From Dactylorhiza incarnata (taxonomy: Eukaryota; Streptophyta; Magnoliopsida; Asparagales; Orchidaceae), in NCBI GenBank assembly GCA_033032865.1, contig JAWHQI010000278.1, forward strand, positions 496,001 through 560,000: 64,000 nucleotides of DNA. Direction: 5' to 3'. The number at the start of each line of letters is the position of its first letter. Position 1 is the stretch's first letter. Both the position numbers and the translations under genes were made by a program. This document shows, piece by piece, positions 41,468 to 52,748 of this stretch. The notes under the pieces are model-generated. The model was not told where the DNA came from and did no database searches. It saw only the letters and a program-made list of their open reading frames with translations.

Positions 41468-42302
41468 CTGTGACATTTAAAACAACCGTCCGTTAATTGT
41501 ACATGAGCATGCCACGGTAAACAATAAAGAGTGAACCATTCCAAAACTCAACTAAGTATTGCTAGAGGAATTGCCTGGCAGATTTCAACAAACAGTAACA
41601 CAAGTAACTGAAAAATGCCACGGTAATTATTCAAAATCAGAGCATCTCTTATGACGACACCAACTTCAAATATAAAATTCAATTACAGAAATGTCCAAGG
41701 TTTTCTTTGTTCAATAAATTCTGAAGCAATGTTGTTATCAAAGTCAATAAAAACCCAATACTAAATTTATTTGATCTTCTTTGCATATTATTTTTCCAGT
41801 TTTGTTGTGCAGGCACTCAAAAATAAAGAGCAAATCTTAGGGTCCCAATTTTATCAGATGTCTCCGAAGAGACGAGCAAATCTTAGGGTCACCATCAAAT
41901 CTTTTTCCATCAGATTGCAGTTGATTGCGTAAATGCCCCCACTATTCTTTGATTGTCAGTTTACATGTCTATCTATTCATAGTTTGTGTAGTGTGTATGC
42001 CAAGAGGACCAGGCAAAGGATCAAATATGTGGCCACTGGCCAAAGAAAATTTCAGTGGGAACAAATAGAATGAGGGATATTGTCCCAGTCTTAGCTTAAA
42101 AGGACAACCAGATCGAGGTCCATATCATCCAAAAGAATAAATAATGGGAAATATGGAATATGACTGACAGCTATAGCAAACCAGATAGCCATATTGGACA
42201 AATCATTGGACTGCACAGAAGTTGTGAATGTTAGTCCATCAATAGCAGTAGGAGACTTGAGGGTTGTAAGAAGAGACATGAGTCAATTTTGATCCATATT
42301 AT
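41468..42302 (-). other. Intron upstream of the first visible glycyl-tRNA synthetase exon
   Basis: AT-rich sequence with no exon that I can recognise. A 62-codon minus-strand ORF (42091-42279) has no support. The host sequence resumes after element F at 55827. Confidence 0.5.
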
Positions 42303-42307
42303 AGATA

Positions 42308-43553
42308 TGTTTTACCCAGAAATCGCCGATCCTCTACGAGCTAACATTTTCAGGTACTACGGTATTTTCGGAGATCCCGGGCGATCTCGCTCCTCCGGGG
42401 CGGTTTCGTCGAGCCCGGGTGGTCTCGCACAGAGGAGGTCCCGGGCGACCTCGCGCAGGAGGAGGTCGCCCCTTCCGGGCGACCTCGCGCAGGAGGAGGT
42501 CGCCCTTTCCGGGTGACCTCGCGCAGGAGGAGGTCGCCCTTTCCGGGCGACCTCGCGCAGGGGAGGTCGCCCTTTCCGGGCGACCTCGCGCAGGGGAGGT
42601 CGCCCTTTCCGGGCGACCTCGTGCAGGGGAGGTCGCCCCTTCCGGGCGACCTCGCGCAGGGGAGGTCGCACCTTCCGGACGACCTCGCGCAGGAGGAGGT
42701 CGCCCCTTCCGGGCGACCTCGCACAGGAGGAGGTCGCACCTTCCGGGCGACCTCGCGCAGGAGGAGGTCGCCCCTTCCGAGCGACCTCGCGCAGGAGGAG
42801 GTCGCCCCTTTCGGGCGACCTCGCGCAGGAGGAGGTCGCCCTTTTCGGCCGACCTCGTGCAGGGGAGGTCACCCCTTCCGGCCGACCTCGCGCGGAGGAG
42901 GTCGCCCAGAAGAGAGGCCTCCCCTCCTGGGCGACCTCGCAAGGGGAGGTCGCCCCTCCTGGGCGACCTCGCAAGGGGAGGTCGCCCCTCCTGGGCAACC
43001 TCGCAAGGGGAGGTCGCCCCTCATGGGCGACCTCGCAGAGGCAGGATTCGACCCTGAGCTGACTCCTTTTTTATGTCATCTCTTTTCAGGTGATTTCCTT
43101 CCAGACGATCTCAGCAGGTCCAGACGATCTCAGCAGGTCCAGACAATCTCAGCAGGTCCAGACGATCTCAGCAGGTCCAAACGATCTCAGCAGATCCGGG
43201 CAGCCCGTTACCTTTCAGATCTGCCCGTTCGGGCAGGCCCCGCGCCTATAAATAGAGGGGTAGGGGTACCAGTTGGTGGACTTTTGGAGGGTTTCCAGCT
43301 TCAGACGGTTACTTGAGCGGTCTTAGTTTTTTGAGACCGCGGAGACCTTCCCGTCTCCCTTCCGGAGACCTCTCCACCTCTTTTTCAGGAGACCTCTTTT
43401 TCACACTTTCTATTGTAACCTCAGTTGTAACACAAGCTTTATATTAATAAAATTGCACATCCTTCAGCTCAGAGTAACCGACCACCCAGCAGTCACACCC
43501 CCCATTCTTCAGCTTGAGCAAGTGTGGAGTTGGTACATTTTTTGGTATCAACA
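42308..43553 (+). repeat. 5' LTR of element F
   Basis: 1,246 bp. It contains a tandem array of about 33-bp units (42425-43035), a short GACGATCTCAGCAGGTCCA array (43097-43200), a TATA box TATAAATA at 43247-43254, a GCGGTCT/AGACCGC stem (43317-43340) and AATAAA at 43446. ORFs on both strands across the array are by-products of stop-free repeats. Confidence 0.92.
42425..43035 (+). repeat. Hairpin-unit tandem array in the F 5' LTR
   Basis: About 18 units of 30-34 bp with core GCGACCTCGCGCAGGAGGAG then GTCGCCCCTTCCGG. In each unit GCGACCTC and GAGGTCGC are inverted copies separated by 8-10 bases, so every unit can fold as a hairpin. The units are direct repeats with no unique spacers, so this is not a CRISPR array. 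Confidence 0.9.
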
Positions 43554-43673
43554 GAAAACACGTGACCTTCAGATTTTGAGTGGTTGGTGAACAGTAGTTG
43601 CGAGAAAGTTGCGGATTTCGACCTAAAATAACCAAAACTTCAAACGGCCATAACTCTTGCTTTCTGAGTAGCA

Positions 43674-45116
43674 ATGGAAATGCAAGAGGTTCAAGCCAAT
43701 TCGAATGATGAACTTACCCTGGAAGTTCTCGAGCTTCGTATAGAGCTCCGTCTGGAGCAACTTTCCCAAGATCTGGAGCGGTCCCGCCAAAAGAACGCTC
43801 AAGAACTAAAGCAGATTCAACGACAGTTGGATGCAATTAATCGAACTCTAATTGTCATCACTCAGCAGTTTCCTCCTCAAGTGGCAGCTCCTTTGCCTTC
43901 TCAAGTAGTAACTCCTCCGAGATTTTCACATCCGATTCCTCCTCTGCCATCTCAAGATAAGGAATTCGCAGTTACTCGCCATGACTACCTCAGACTAGTT
44001 GCCCAGGAAGATCCAGTAGAAATGCTGAACTTTCAGGAGGATTGTGCTTACTTTCCGGCCCCTGCTGATGCGGCTTATTCTCCATCTCATCCCATTATTG
44101 TTGAAATAAAAAGGCCTTCTCCTTTTACTGACAGAATTCGATGGGAGCCGATTCCCAATGGATTTAGAAGGCCTCATTTGCCAGCCTTCTCTGGAGGAGA
44201 AGACCCCATCAGCCATCTTCAAATTTTTGAATCTGCTATGTCTTCAAGAGCTGTCTCAAATGGAATCAAGTGCAAATTATTAGCTTCATCCTTTGTCGGT
44301 CAAGCTAGAGAATGGTTTTTCAAGCTCCCACCTCAATCAGTTACTTGCTTCGCTGACCTTCGAAGAGAGCTCCTCTTGAGGTTCCTCACCTCAAAGAAGC
44401 GGAAAAGAGGCCTAGCAGCTCTCTTTCAGATCGAGCAGGGAGATGATGAGACACTTGCTCACTTCATTGCCAGATTTCAAAGAGAAATACTTGAAATTGT
44501 TGATGTTGATCAGAACTTGTATAAAATCGCCTTAATCAATGGGTTGAAAGAAGGCCTTCTCAAATCTACAGTCAGCCGAAATAAGCCGGAGTCTTATGAA
44601 CATCTTATCAGGATAGCAAATCAAGTTATTGAAATAGAGGCAACAGATCCTCCTGGTTTTGTTTTTTCTCAGACAACCCAAAAGCGGCAAAGGAAATCTT
44701 TTTATCAACACCCGTCTTCGTCACAAAACATTCCGCAAGATAAAGACTTCAGATCTTACTCTTTTCCAGAAAACACATCCGCTCAACCTCCACAGCAAGA
44801 TACATCACATGAATTTCTAAGATCTTGTCATATTCCGTCTGACGATCCGAGAACACTTGAATTCAAAAGTTATCCAGAAAAGTATACTCAGCTTAATACT
44901 TCCATGAAAGTTTTTCCAATTAGTCAAAATGAGCCAGAGTTTAGAGGACCTCATCCTATAAAGTCTAAGGTCAGAAATCACAATCAAGAACTCTTCTGCA
45001 CATATCATTCAAAAATTGGCCATGATACAGAGAACTGTCATGCCCTCCAAAAATTGGCAAAATTAGTAAACCAATTATTGAAGGCAGGAAAATTACAAGA
45101 CTATTTTGCGCAGTAA
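43674..45116 (+). CDS. Gag protein of element F
   Basis: A 480-residue intact ORF starting MEMQEVQANSNDELTLEVLE, 120 bp after the LTR. Residues 10-65 form a likely coiled coil (LRLEQLSQDLERSRQKNAQE). A retrotransposon gag domain follows at about 165-320 (LASSFVGQAREWFFKLPPQS, DLRRELLLRFLTSKKRKRG). The C-terminus carries CTYHSKIGHDTENCHALQKL, a Cys/His block like the CxYHxxxGHxTExC of Tat/Ogre/Athila-type Gag, and ends AGKLQDYFAQ. It would package element RNA in the cytoplasm. It is the only intact long gene of this element. Confidence 0.88.
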   Translation: MEMQEVQANSNDELTLEVLELRIELRLEQLSQDLERSRQKNAQELKQIQRQLDAINRTLIVITQQFPPQVAAPLPSQVVTPPRFSHPIPPLPSQDKEFAVTRHDYLRLVAQEDPVEMLNFQEDCAYFPAPADAAYSPSHPIIVEIKRPSPFTDRIRWEPIPNGFRRPHLPAFSGGEDPISHLQIFESAMSSRAVSNGIKCKLLASSFVGQAREWFFKLPPQSVTCFADLRRELLLRFLTSKKRKRGLAALFQIEQGDDETLAHFIARFQREILEIVDVDQNLYKIALINGLKEGLLKSTVSRNKPESYEHLIRIANQVIEIEATDPPGFVFSQTTQKRQRKSFYQHPSSSQNIPQDKDFRSYSFPENTSAQPPQQDTSHEFLRSCHIPSDDPRTLEFKSYPEKYTQLNTSMKVFPISQNEPEFRGPHPIKSKVRNHNQELFCTYHSKIGHDTENCHALQKLAKLVNQLLKAGKLQDYFAQ

Positions 45117-45420
45117 ACGGATGATGACCTCTCCTCCATCAGAGACAATGTCACAAAGCAAAGAACTTCTCATTCAATAAAATAAGTGCATAGACTACGG
45201 ATGAGATAGAATGTCATTTTGTTTCTTATTTTGGATACCTCCCTTTTTGTTTCGAATTTTTTGCATCTTCTCTTTTCCACCTTTACTTGTAATAAGCAAA
45301 GAAGAATGGCCAAAAACCTCGATAAAGCATCAGAGTCAAAGATTTTGCTGTTGCCAATTTAATCTTCAAGAAAACAGATGCAGCAGTAAGAGTTGACTCA
45401 GTGAAAAGGCACATTATAAT

Positions 45421-45543
45421 TGGGCAGGGTCGTTTATCATCAAAGAAGTTCTTAAAAATGGTGCATATCACCTTCAAATTTATGAAAGGGAAGAGATATC
45501 TCATACTTGGAGCGGAGATGATCTCAAGCTTCCCTTTTCTTGA
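45421..45543 (+). pseudogene. Remnant of the pol C-terminus of element F
   Basis: A 40-codon frame ending in TGA reads FIIKEVLKNGAYHLQ, then YEREEISHTWSGDDLK. It resembles the extreme C-terminus of Tat/Athila-group integrase (xVxxxGAYxLxxxxGxxxxxxWNxxxLKxYY). RT, RNase H and the integrase core are missing upstream. This supports the view that F arose from an autonomous element by a large pol deletion. Confidence 0.6.
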
Positions 45544-46110
45544 AAACATGTATTTTTATTTCATTTATTCTTTTGTTTTTCTTCTTTCAAGTATTAAAAT
45601 GCTAAGGTTGTAATCTCTTAAGGAAGCACCAAAGAAGAATTGATTCAAAAGGCTGGAATTCTGCCAAGGGAGATATCAACGGATTCTACTTCATCCTCCT
45701 CGACTTGAATCTTGAGGTGTAAATCTGCCAGGACCACAGGTAGCGGGGAGAATTCGCATCTGTGTGGCAGTAGCTCGCCAAGCTCGAGCTATGGATGTTT
45801 AGAATGTCGGGTCCTTGCTGACATCTGACACACCTCAGAACCAAGGGAGGTAGAGTTGAATGTTCAGCTCTGTCATGCATTGTGAGAGGACATTGTTACA
45901 GTCTTAATGATCTTCCTGGGAAAGCAATGTCGGTACAGCCTCTGCGGCATGACCACACCTTCCCTGTAGATCATCTTTGTTCTGTAACTCTTGAATACTC
46001 ATTGGATTGTGGATAGCCAAGGGTCGGTCGGAAACATCCATGACCGTCGCCTAAATCTTGATGGGCGGTCAGAATTTTGAGAGACCGCCAGTTTTGCTTT
46101 TTCTGGTTTT
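45544..46110 (+). other. Non-coding spacer of element F
   Basis: No ORF or repeat of note up to the start of the 105-bp array. Confidence 0.5.
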
Positions 46111-47600
46111 TTGCGATCTGGATATGTTGAGACCGCCGGCTGGATCTCCTCCAGGACTTGGATGTTAGAGATTGCTGGTAGAGTTCTCCATTTCATTTCA
46201 AAAGTGGTTTTCAGCGATCTTGGATATGTTGAGACCACCGGTTTGATCTCCTCCAGGACTTGGATGTTAGAGATTGCTGGTGGGATCTCCAGAGTTTTAT
46301 TCAGAAAGTGGTTTTGTCAGCGATCTGAAATATTTGAGACCGCCGGTTTGATCTCCTCCAGGACTTGGATGTTAGAGATTGTTGGTGGGATCTCTAGAGT
46401 TTTATTCAGAAAGCGGTTTTTTCAACGATCTGAAATATTTGAGACTGTCGGCTGGATCTCCTCCAGGACTTGGATGTTAGAGATTGCTGGTGGGATCTCC
46501 AGAGTTTTATTCAGAAAGTGGTTTTTTCAGCGATCTGAAATATTTGAGACCGCCGGCTGGATCTCCTCCAGGACTTGGATGTTAGAGATTGCTGGTGGGA
46601 TCTCCAGAGTTTTATTCAGAAAGTGGTTCTTTCAGCGATCTGAAATATTTGAGACCGCCGGTTTGATCTCCTCCAGGACTTGGAGTTAGAGATTGCTGGT
46701 GGGATCTCTAGAGTTTTATTCAGAAAGTGGTTTTTTCAGCGATCTGAAATATTTGAGACCGCCGATTTGATCTCCTCCAGGACTTGGATGTTAGAGATTG
46801 TCGGTGGGATCTCTAGAGTTTTATTCAGAAAGTGGTTTTTTCAGCGATCTGAAATATTTGAGACCGACGACTGGATCTCCTCCAGGCCTTGGATGTTAGA
46901 GATTGCTGGTGGGATCTCCAGAGTTTTATTCAGAAAGTGATTTTTCAGCGATCTGAAATATTTGAGACCGCCGGCTGGATCTCCTCCAGGACTTGGATGT
47001 TAGAGATTGCTGGTGGGATCTCCAGAGTTTTATTCAGAAAGTGGTTTTTTCAGCGATCTGAAATATTTGAGACCGCCGGCTGGATCTCCTTCAGGACTTG
47101 GATGTTAAAGATTGCTGGTGGGATCTCCAGAGTTTTATTCAGAAAGTGGTTTTTTCAGCGATCTGAAATATTTGAGACCGCCGGTTTGATCTCCTCCAGG
47201 ACTTGGATGTTAGAGATTGTTGGTGGGATCTCTAGAGTTTTATTCAGAAAGTGGTTTTTTCAGCGATCTGAAATATTTGAGACCGCCGGTTTGATCACCT
47301 CCAGGACTTAGATGTTAGAGATTGTTGGGGGATCTCTAGAGTTTTATTCAGAAAGTGGTTTTTTCAGCGATCTGAAATATTTGAGACCGCCGGCTGGATC
47401 TCCTCCAGGACTTGGATGTTAGAGATTGCTGGTCGGATCTCCATAGTTTTATTCAGAAAGTGATTTTTCAGCGATCTGAAATATTTGAGACCGCCGGCTG
47501 GATCTCCTCCAGGACTTGGATGTTAGAGATTGCTGGTGGGATCTCCAGAGTTTTATTCAAAAAGTGGTTTTTTCAGCGATCTGAAATATTTGAGACCGCC
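46110..47600 (+). repeat. 105-bp tandem array of element F, left part
   Basis: About 14 copies of a 105-bp unit starting GAGACCGCCGGCTGGATCTC and ending GCGATCTGAAATATTT. The unit length is a multiple of three and one frame has no stop, so a 35-residue peptide repeat (ISSRTWMLEIAGGISRVLF...) runs through several copies until indels break it. GCGATCT and AGACCGC at the junction of units form a near-perfect stem. Gypsy G interrupts the array at 47601. Confidence 0.93.
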
Positions 47601-47601
47601 G

Positions 47602-48052
47602 TGTCATGCCCGGGGTTAATGCCCAGGAGGATTCTAGAGAAATCTAGGTCCTTGGAGAAACATGTACATAGAAGAACTCTGGAAGAATGTGGAAAATCTC
47701 TAGAATGATCTCTTGGGAACATTCTAGAGAACTCGGGAAGATTGTATATTCATGAGGGTCGTAGAATAGTCTAGAAACTTAGGCATTCTAGATCCTTCCA
47801 TCTTTTGGAGGGAAATTCTTTTGGGGCCTATAAAAGGGGAAGGCCCCCTCATTTGTAAGCATCCAAGTTTTGGAGAAGCAATAGAGTTCTTTGAGTTTCC
47901 TTTGCAATTGTGAGTTCTCTTGAGTTCTACTTTGCATTCGTTCTTCATCACCACCTAGTTCTTGCAGGAGAGGGTGACTTAGCTTGGCTACGCGGAGTGG
48001 CAAGGAGGAGCTAAGGCCGCACGGGAGCTTGTAAGAAGACAAGTCCGTGACA
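47602..48052 (+). repeat. 5' LTR of gypsy G
   Basis: Starts TGTCATGCCCGGGG and ends AAGTCCGTGACA. A TATA box TATAAAA lies at 47829-47835, after short repeats of TCTAGA and GAACATTCTAGAGAAC type. Confidence 0.95.
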
Positions 48053-48053
48053 G

Positions 48054-48067
48054 TTGGTATCAGAGCT
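48054..48067 (+). promoter_or_regulatory. Primer binding site of gypsy G
   Basis: TTGGTATCAGAGCT lies one base after the LTR, matching the complement of initiator-Met tRNA. Confidence 0.92.
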
Positions 48068-48106
48068 AGGTTGCTCAAGTTCGTGGTTGGTGTCTGAGAA
48101 GACTAG

Positions 48107-48498
48107 ATGGCTGCTGAAGGGAACAATAACTCAAGCGTGGTGGATGAGCGCGGAAGGGAGACCCTTCCCCAGTCCGAGAAGAAGAGGCGGAGCCATAGCA
48201 AATCTCAGGATGAAGCGCACGTGGACCGCATACTGGCTGAATGGGAGGAGTGCATGACGGCGGTGGAGGAAGACCACTCATATGTTCGCGGAGAACTAGA
48301 AGCTGTCAAACAAGCGCTACCGGCTCGCGGAGAGCTGGAACTTTTGAAGGCCCAAGTCCAAGCATGTCTTGGTGCAAATGCGGAGCTTACTCAAAGGTGT
48401 GATCAACTTGAGGATGATTATGAGGAGCGGATCGCCAAATTAGAGGAAGAATTGGTCGTGTGCAGGAGGGCCATTGCTAAGGAGGAAATAGTGGGGTT
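48107..48498 (+). pseudogene. Gypsy G Gag N-terminus (frame 1)
   Basis: Starts MAAEGNNNSSVVDERGRETL, about 40 bp after the primer site. It contains a long coiled-coil-like region ([38 protein letters not shown]). The gag domain continues in another frame from about 48490, so an indel near 48480-48500 separates the two parts. Confidence 0.75.
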
Positions 48499-51400
48499 GT
48501 GGCAAACCAAAGGATCGATGTGCCTAAGCCAAAACCCTTCTCGGGGAATAGGGATGCCAAGGAAGTTGAACACTTCCTTTACCAAATGGAGGTTTACTTC
48601 GAAGGATGTAATCTCACTGAGGAAGTACTCAAGGTAAAGACGGCTAGCTACTATCTTTCGGATATTGCATCTCTGTGGTGGCAGCGAAAGCTTGCAGATA
48701 TCAAGAAGGGGACATGTAACTTGGACACATGGGATGAGTTCAAGATTGAGCTTAAGCGGCACTTCTACCCGGAGAACGTCGCAAATGAGGCAAGGAAGAA
48801 GTTAAAGGAACTCAAGCAGAAGGGGTCAATCACAGAGTACGTGAAGGAGTTCCAAACCTTAATGCTGATGGTGCCAGGTATGTCCGAAGATGATCAATTG
48901 TTCAACTTTAAGGATGGTCTTCAGAATTGGGTGAAGCAAGAAGTGCATCGACGGGATGCCAAGACCCTGGATGAAGCTATTGCGGCGGCCGAAGCAATGA
49001 CGGAGTTCCAAAGACCATCATCGGATGCGACAGCCAAGAAGGGCTACAGGAATGACAACATCAAAGGTGAGGGATGGCTAAAGACTGTGAATGGGAAGGC
49101 AAAGCCGCTAGCAGGTGTAGCTCGTGGCGTGGAGCTTCGCATGGGTACGTGGAATGGAAAGGTGGACTTCTCGGTTGCAGTTATGGATGATCACAAGCTA
49201 GTGTTGGGCATGGACTTCTTCGATGCGGTGAGTGTCATTGTCATGCCAACTTACCGCTCGGTGTGCATTATTGAGAAAGGTGCAACATGCATGATACCTG
49301 CGGTGGAAGGGCCACCAAGCTGTGGAGCAAGACAACTATCGGCTATGCAAATAGCCAAGGGCGTGAAGAAAGGAGAACCTACTTTCTTGGCGACTTTGAA
49401 GGAGGAAGCGGGCGAGATCATGGAGGAGGTGCCTCTACTTGTGGCGGAAGTCCTTGAGGAGAATAAGGACGTAATGCCCGCGGAGCTGCCAAAGAAGTTG
49501 CCTCCCCGCAGGGAGGTAGATCACAAGATTGAGTTAGAGGTTGGAGCCAAGCCACCTGCGAAGGCACCATATCGGATGGCTCCACCCGAGCTCGAAGAGT
49601 TGAGGAAGCAGTTACAGGAGCTGCTTGAGGCTGGGATGATCAGACCATCGAAGGCACCATTTGGCGCACCGGTGCTCTTTCAAAAGAAGAAGGATGGAAC
49701 CTTGCGGTTATGCACAGACTATCGGGCATTGAACAAGGTAACTATCAAAAACAAGTATCCCGTACCGTTGATTGCTGACTTGTTCGATCGACTTGGAGGA
49801 GCAAGGATATATTCGAAGATGGATCTGCAAAAGGGCTACCACCAAGTACGGATTGCTGAAGGAGACGAGCCAAAGACAACATGTGTGACGAGATACGGAT
49901 CATTCGAGTGGTTGGTGATGCCATTCGGCCTAACCAACGCACCCGCTACATTTTGTACTTTGATGAATCAAATCTTTCACCCCTACTTGGACAAGTTTGT
50001 AGTAGTATACTTGGACGACATCGTCGTCTATAGTAATACAATGGAGGAGCATGCTGAACATCTTCGCCTAGTCTTCCAAGTACTGCGGGAGAATGAACTA
50101 TATGTCAAACGATCAAAGTGTTCCTTTGGGCAAGAAGAAGTGCATTTCCTCGGGCATGTCATTGGACAGGGCCAATTGAAGATGGACATGGACAAGGTAC
50201 GGGCAATCGTCGAATGGGATCCGCCAACAAAGGTGACAGAGTTGAGATCATTCCTGGGTTTGGTGAACTACTACCGACGGTTCATCATAGAGTACTCAAA
50301 GAGAGCGGTGCCGCTTACGGACCTGCTCAAGAAGGAGAAAGCTTGGAGCTGGACGGGGGAATGCCAGCAAGCTTTTGAGGACTTAAAGAAGGCGGTAAGT
50401 ACGGAGCCAGTACTTGCCCTACCAGACTTTGGGAAAAAGTTCGAGCTGCATACCGATGCATCAGACTTTGCTATTGGAGGGGTGTTGATGCAAGAAGGAC
50501 ACCCGATTGCATTCGAAAGCCGCAAGTTGAATGAAGCGGAGCGGCGCTACACCGTGCAAGAGAAGGAGATGACAGCCATCATACATTGCTTACAGGTATG
50601 GAGGCACTACTTGCTGGGAGCACAGTTCATGATCAAGACCGACAATGTGGCAACTACCTACTTTCAAACTCAAAAGAAATTGTCGGCGAAGCAAGCAAGG
50701 TGGCAAGACTTCCTGGCCGAGTTTGACTTTGTCCTGGAACACAAGCCGGGCAAAGCCAACGTCGTAGCAGATGCACTTAGCCGCAAAGCGGAGCTAGAGG
50801 CGATCTCGATGGTGAAGAGCGACCTTCTTGAGCAGGTAAAAAGTGGGTTGGAAGAAGATCCGTTGGCCAAACAACTCATGCAACTAGCCAAAGAGGGTCG
50901 AGCCAAGAGATTTTGGGTAGAAGACGGGCTACTCTACACCAAAGGAAGGAGATTGTATATCCCAAAGTGGGAAAACCTGCGGAGGGACTTAATCAAGGAG
51001 TGTCATGACACCAAATGGGCGGGACATCCAGGCCAAAAGCGCACCTTGGCGTTGATGGAGGATTCCTACTATTGGCCGCAAATGAGGGACAGCATCGAGC
51101 TATACGTGAAGACATGTCTTGTTTGCCAACAAGACAAGGTGGAGAACAAGCAGCCAGCAGGACTCTTGGAGCCCCTACCAGTGCCGGAATATCCCTGGGA
51201 AACGGTGACGCTGGATTACATCAACGCGCTGCCCAAATCTGAAGGTTGCGGATCTATCTTGGTGGTAGTAGATCGCTTTTCCAAGTATGGCACTTTCATA
51301 CCAAGCGTGAAGGATGCAACGGCGGAAGAAACGGCGCGACTCTTCTTCAAACATGTGGTGAAGTATTGGGGGTTGCCGAAGAACATTGTGAGCGATCGAG

Positions 51401-52287
51401 ACCCTCGCTTCACCGGGAAGCTATGGACAGAGTTGTTCAGGCTACTTGGATCGAAGCTGAATTTTTCCACTAGCTTCCACCCTCAATCCGATGGGCAGAC
51501 CGAGAGGGTGAATGCATTGTTGGAGTGCTACTTGCGGCACTTTGTGAGTGCCAACCAGAAAGACTGGGCCAAGCTTATGGATGTTGCCCAATTTTCCTAC
51601 AACCTGCAGCGGAGTGAGGCCACGGGGAGGAGTCCATTTGAACTTACCACGGGAAGACAACCCCTCACTCCACAAACATTGGCAACCACGACGGATGATG
51701 GAAGGAGCCCAGGTGCCTGGAAGATGGCTAAGTCATGGGAAGAACATGCGGACTTAGCTAAGTCGTGCTTGGAAAAAGCCCGCAAGAGGATGAAGAAGTG
51801 GGCCGATGCAAAGCGGCGACACACGGAATATTCGGTAGGAGATAAGGTGATGGTGAAGCTCTTACCCCAGCAGTTCAAGGCCTTGCGTAGTGTACACAAA
51901 GGCTTGGTACGGAGATACGAAGGCCCATTCCCGGTCATGGCTAAGGTGGGTAAGGTTTCTTATCGCCTTGACTTACCAAACTCTTTGAAGATACATCCGG
52001 TGTTTCATGCGAGTATGCTCAAACCATATTACGGGGATAATGAGGATCTTCAAAGAGGAGAATCTCAAAGGGCGCCTCCAGTGATGACAAAATCTTTTGA
52101 CAAAGAGATCGAAGAGGTGCTAACAAAAAGAGTGGTGCGAAGAAGAGGTGTGCAACCTTGCACACAGTACTTGATCAAGTGGAAGGGATTGCCAGAGTCT
52201 GAAACTACTTGGGAGACATTAGAAGACTTGTGGCAGTTCAAGGACATTCTTCAGCAGTACGAGGCGACGAGGGCGTCGCCAGGCTAG
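48499..52287 (+). CDS. Gypsy G Gag-Pol with internal protease deletion
   Basis: An open frame of 1,262 codons. Gag domain [32 protein letters not shown] and [15 protein letters not shown] (1-180). At about residue 195 the text jumps from gag ([11 protein letters not shown]) to the C-terminal half of protease ([30 protein letters not shown]), so the CCHC knuckle and the DTG active site are absent. RT has [20 protein letters not shown] and [11 protein letters not shown]. RNase H has [19 protein letters not shown]. Integrase has [55 protein letters not shown] and [18 protein letters not shown]-terminal chromodomain ([20 protein letters not shown]) would guide integration. RT and integrase look intact. 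Confidence 0.93.
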   Translation: MANQRIDVPKPKPFSGNRDAKEVEHFLYQMEVYFEGCNLTEEVLKVKTASYYLSDIASLWWQRKLADIKKGTCNLDTWDEFKIELKRHFYPENVANEARKKLKELKQKGSITEYVKEFQTLMLMVPGMSEDDQLFNFKDGLQNWVKQEVHRRDAKTLDEAIAAAEAMTEFQRPSSDATAKKGYRNDNIKGEGWLKTVNGKAKPLAGVARGVELRMGTWNGKVDFSVAVMDDHKLVLGMDFFDAVSVIVMPTYRSVCIIEKGATCMIPAVEGPPSCGARQLSAMQIAKGVKKGEPTFLATLKEEAGEIMEEVPLLVAEVLEENKDVMPAELPKKLPPRREVDHKIELEVGAKPPAKAPYRMAPPELEELRKQLQELLEAGMIRPSKAPFGAPVLFQKKKDGTLRLCTDYRALNKVTIKNKYPVPLIADLFDRLGGARIYSKMDLQKGYHQVRIAEGDEPKTTCVTRYGSFEWLVMPFGLTNAPATFCTLMNQIFHPYLDKFVVVYLDDIVVYSNTMEEHAEHLRLVFQVLRENELYVKRSKCSFGQEEVHFLGHVIGQGQLKMDMDKVRAIVEWDPPTKVTELRSFLGLVNYYRRFIIEYSKRAVPLTDLLKKEKAWSWTGECQQAFEDLKKAVSTEPVLALPDFGKKFELHTDASDFAIGGVLMQEGHPIAFESRKLNEAERRYTVQEKEMTAIIHCLQVWRHYLLGAQFMIKTDNVATTYFQTQKKLSAKQARWQDFLAEFDFVLEHKPGKANVVADALSRKAELEAISMVKSDLLEQVKSGLEEDPLAKQLMQLAKEGRAKRFWVEDGLLYTKGRRLYIPKWENLRRDLIKECHDTKWAGHPGQKRTLALMEDSYYWPQMRDSIELYVKTCLVCQQDKVENKQPAGLLEPLPVPEYPWETVTLDYINALPKSEGCGSILVVVDRFSKYGTFIPSVKDATAEETARLFFKHVVKYWGLPKNIVSDRDPRFTGKLWTELFRLLGSKLNFSTSFHPQSDGQTERVNALLECYLRHFVSANQKDWAKLMDVAQFSYNLQRSEATGRSPFELTTGRQPLTPQTLATTTDDGRSPGAWKMAKSWEEHADLAKSCLEKARKRMKKWADAKRRHTEYSVGDKVMVKLLPQQFKALRSVHKGLVRRYEGPFPVMAKVGKVSYRLDLPNSLKIHPVFHASMLKPYYGDNEDLQRGESQRAPPVMTKSFDKEIEEVLTKRVVRRRGVQPCTQYLIKWKGLPESETTWETLEDLWQFKDILQQYEATRASPG

Positions 52288-52298
52288 GTGGGGGAGGA
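52288..52298 (+). promoter_or_regulatory. Polypurine tract of gypsy G
   Basis: GTGGGGGAGGA directly follows the pol stop and precedes the TGTCACGC that opens the 3' LTR. Confidence 0.9.
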
Positions 52299-52748
52299 TG
52301 TCACGCCCGGGGTTAATGCCCAGGAGGATTCTAGAGAAATCTAGGTCCTTGGAGAAACATGTACATAGAAGAACTCTGGAAGAATGTGGAAACTCTCTAG
52401 AATGATCTCTTGGGAACATTCTAGAGAACTCGGGAAGATTGTATATTCATGAGGGTCGTAGAATAGTCTAGAAACTTAGGCATTCTAGATCCTTCCATCT
52501 TTTGGAGGGAAATTCTTTTGGGGCCTATAAAAGGGAAGGCCCCCTCATTTGTAAGCATCCAAGTTTTGGAGAAGCAATAGAGTTCTTTGAGTTTCCTTTG
52601 CAATTGTGAGTTCTCTTGAGTTCTACTTTGCATTCGTTCTTCATCACCACCTAGTTCTTGCAGGAGAGGCTGACTTAGCTTGGCTACGCGAAGTGGCAAG
52701 GAGGAGCTAAGGCCGCACGGGAGCTTGTAAGAAGACAAGTCCGTGACA
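52299..52748 (+). repeat. 3' LTR of gypsy G
   Basis: Near-identical to 47602-48052, with a TATA box at 52526-52532. Confidence 0.95.

Larger units (their letters stand above)
47602..52748 (+). mobile_element. Ty3/gypsy chromodomain element G (young, partly deleted)
   Basis: LTRs of 451 bp (47602-48052) and 450 bp (52299-52748) differ by about four bases and one indel, so insertion is recent. GCCG (47598-47601, 52749-52752) flanks it. Removing G with one GCCG restores the F repeat GAGACCGCCGGCTGG exactly, so the duplication is 4 bp rather than the usual 5. It encodes gag, RT, RNase H, integrase and a chromodomain, but the protease active site is missing. Confidence 0.95.

Noticed and set aside
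42091..42279. 62-codon minus-strand ORF next to the F insertion
   Set aside because: No similarity that I can recognise, and it sits in AT-rich intron sequence.
42425..43035. Possible CRISPR array (regular repeats of about 33 bp)
   Set aside because: Units are contiguous direct repeats without unique spacers, inside an LTR of a plant retrotransposon.
42334..43316. Arg/Pro/Gly-rich ORFs of 129-267 codons on both strands
   Set aside because: They translate the hairpin-unit array of the F LTR and reappear in the other LTR with different unit number.
46111..47311. ORFs of 86-192 codons with 35-residue repeats as a repeat protein gene
   Set aside because: The open frame follows from the 105-bp unit length; indels break it in many units and there is no start or promoter context.
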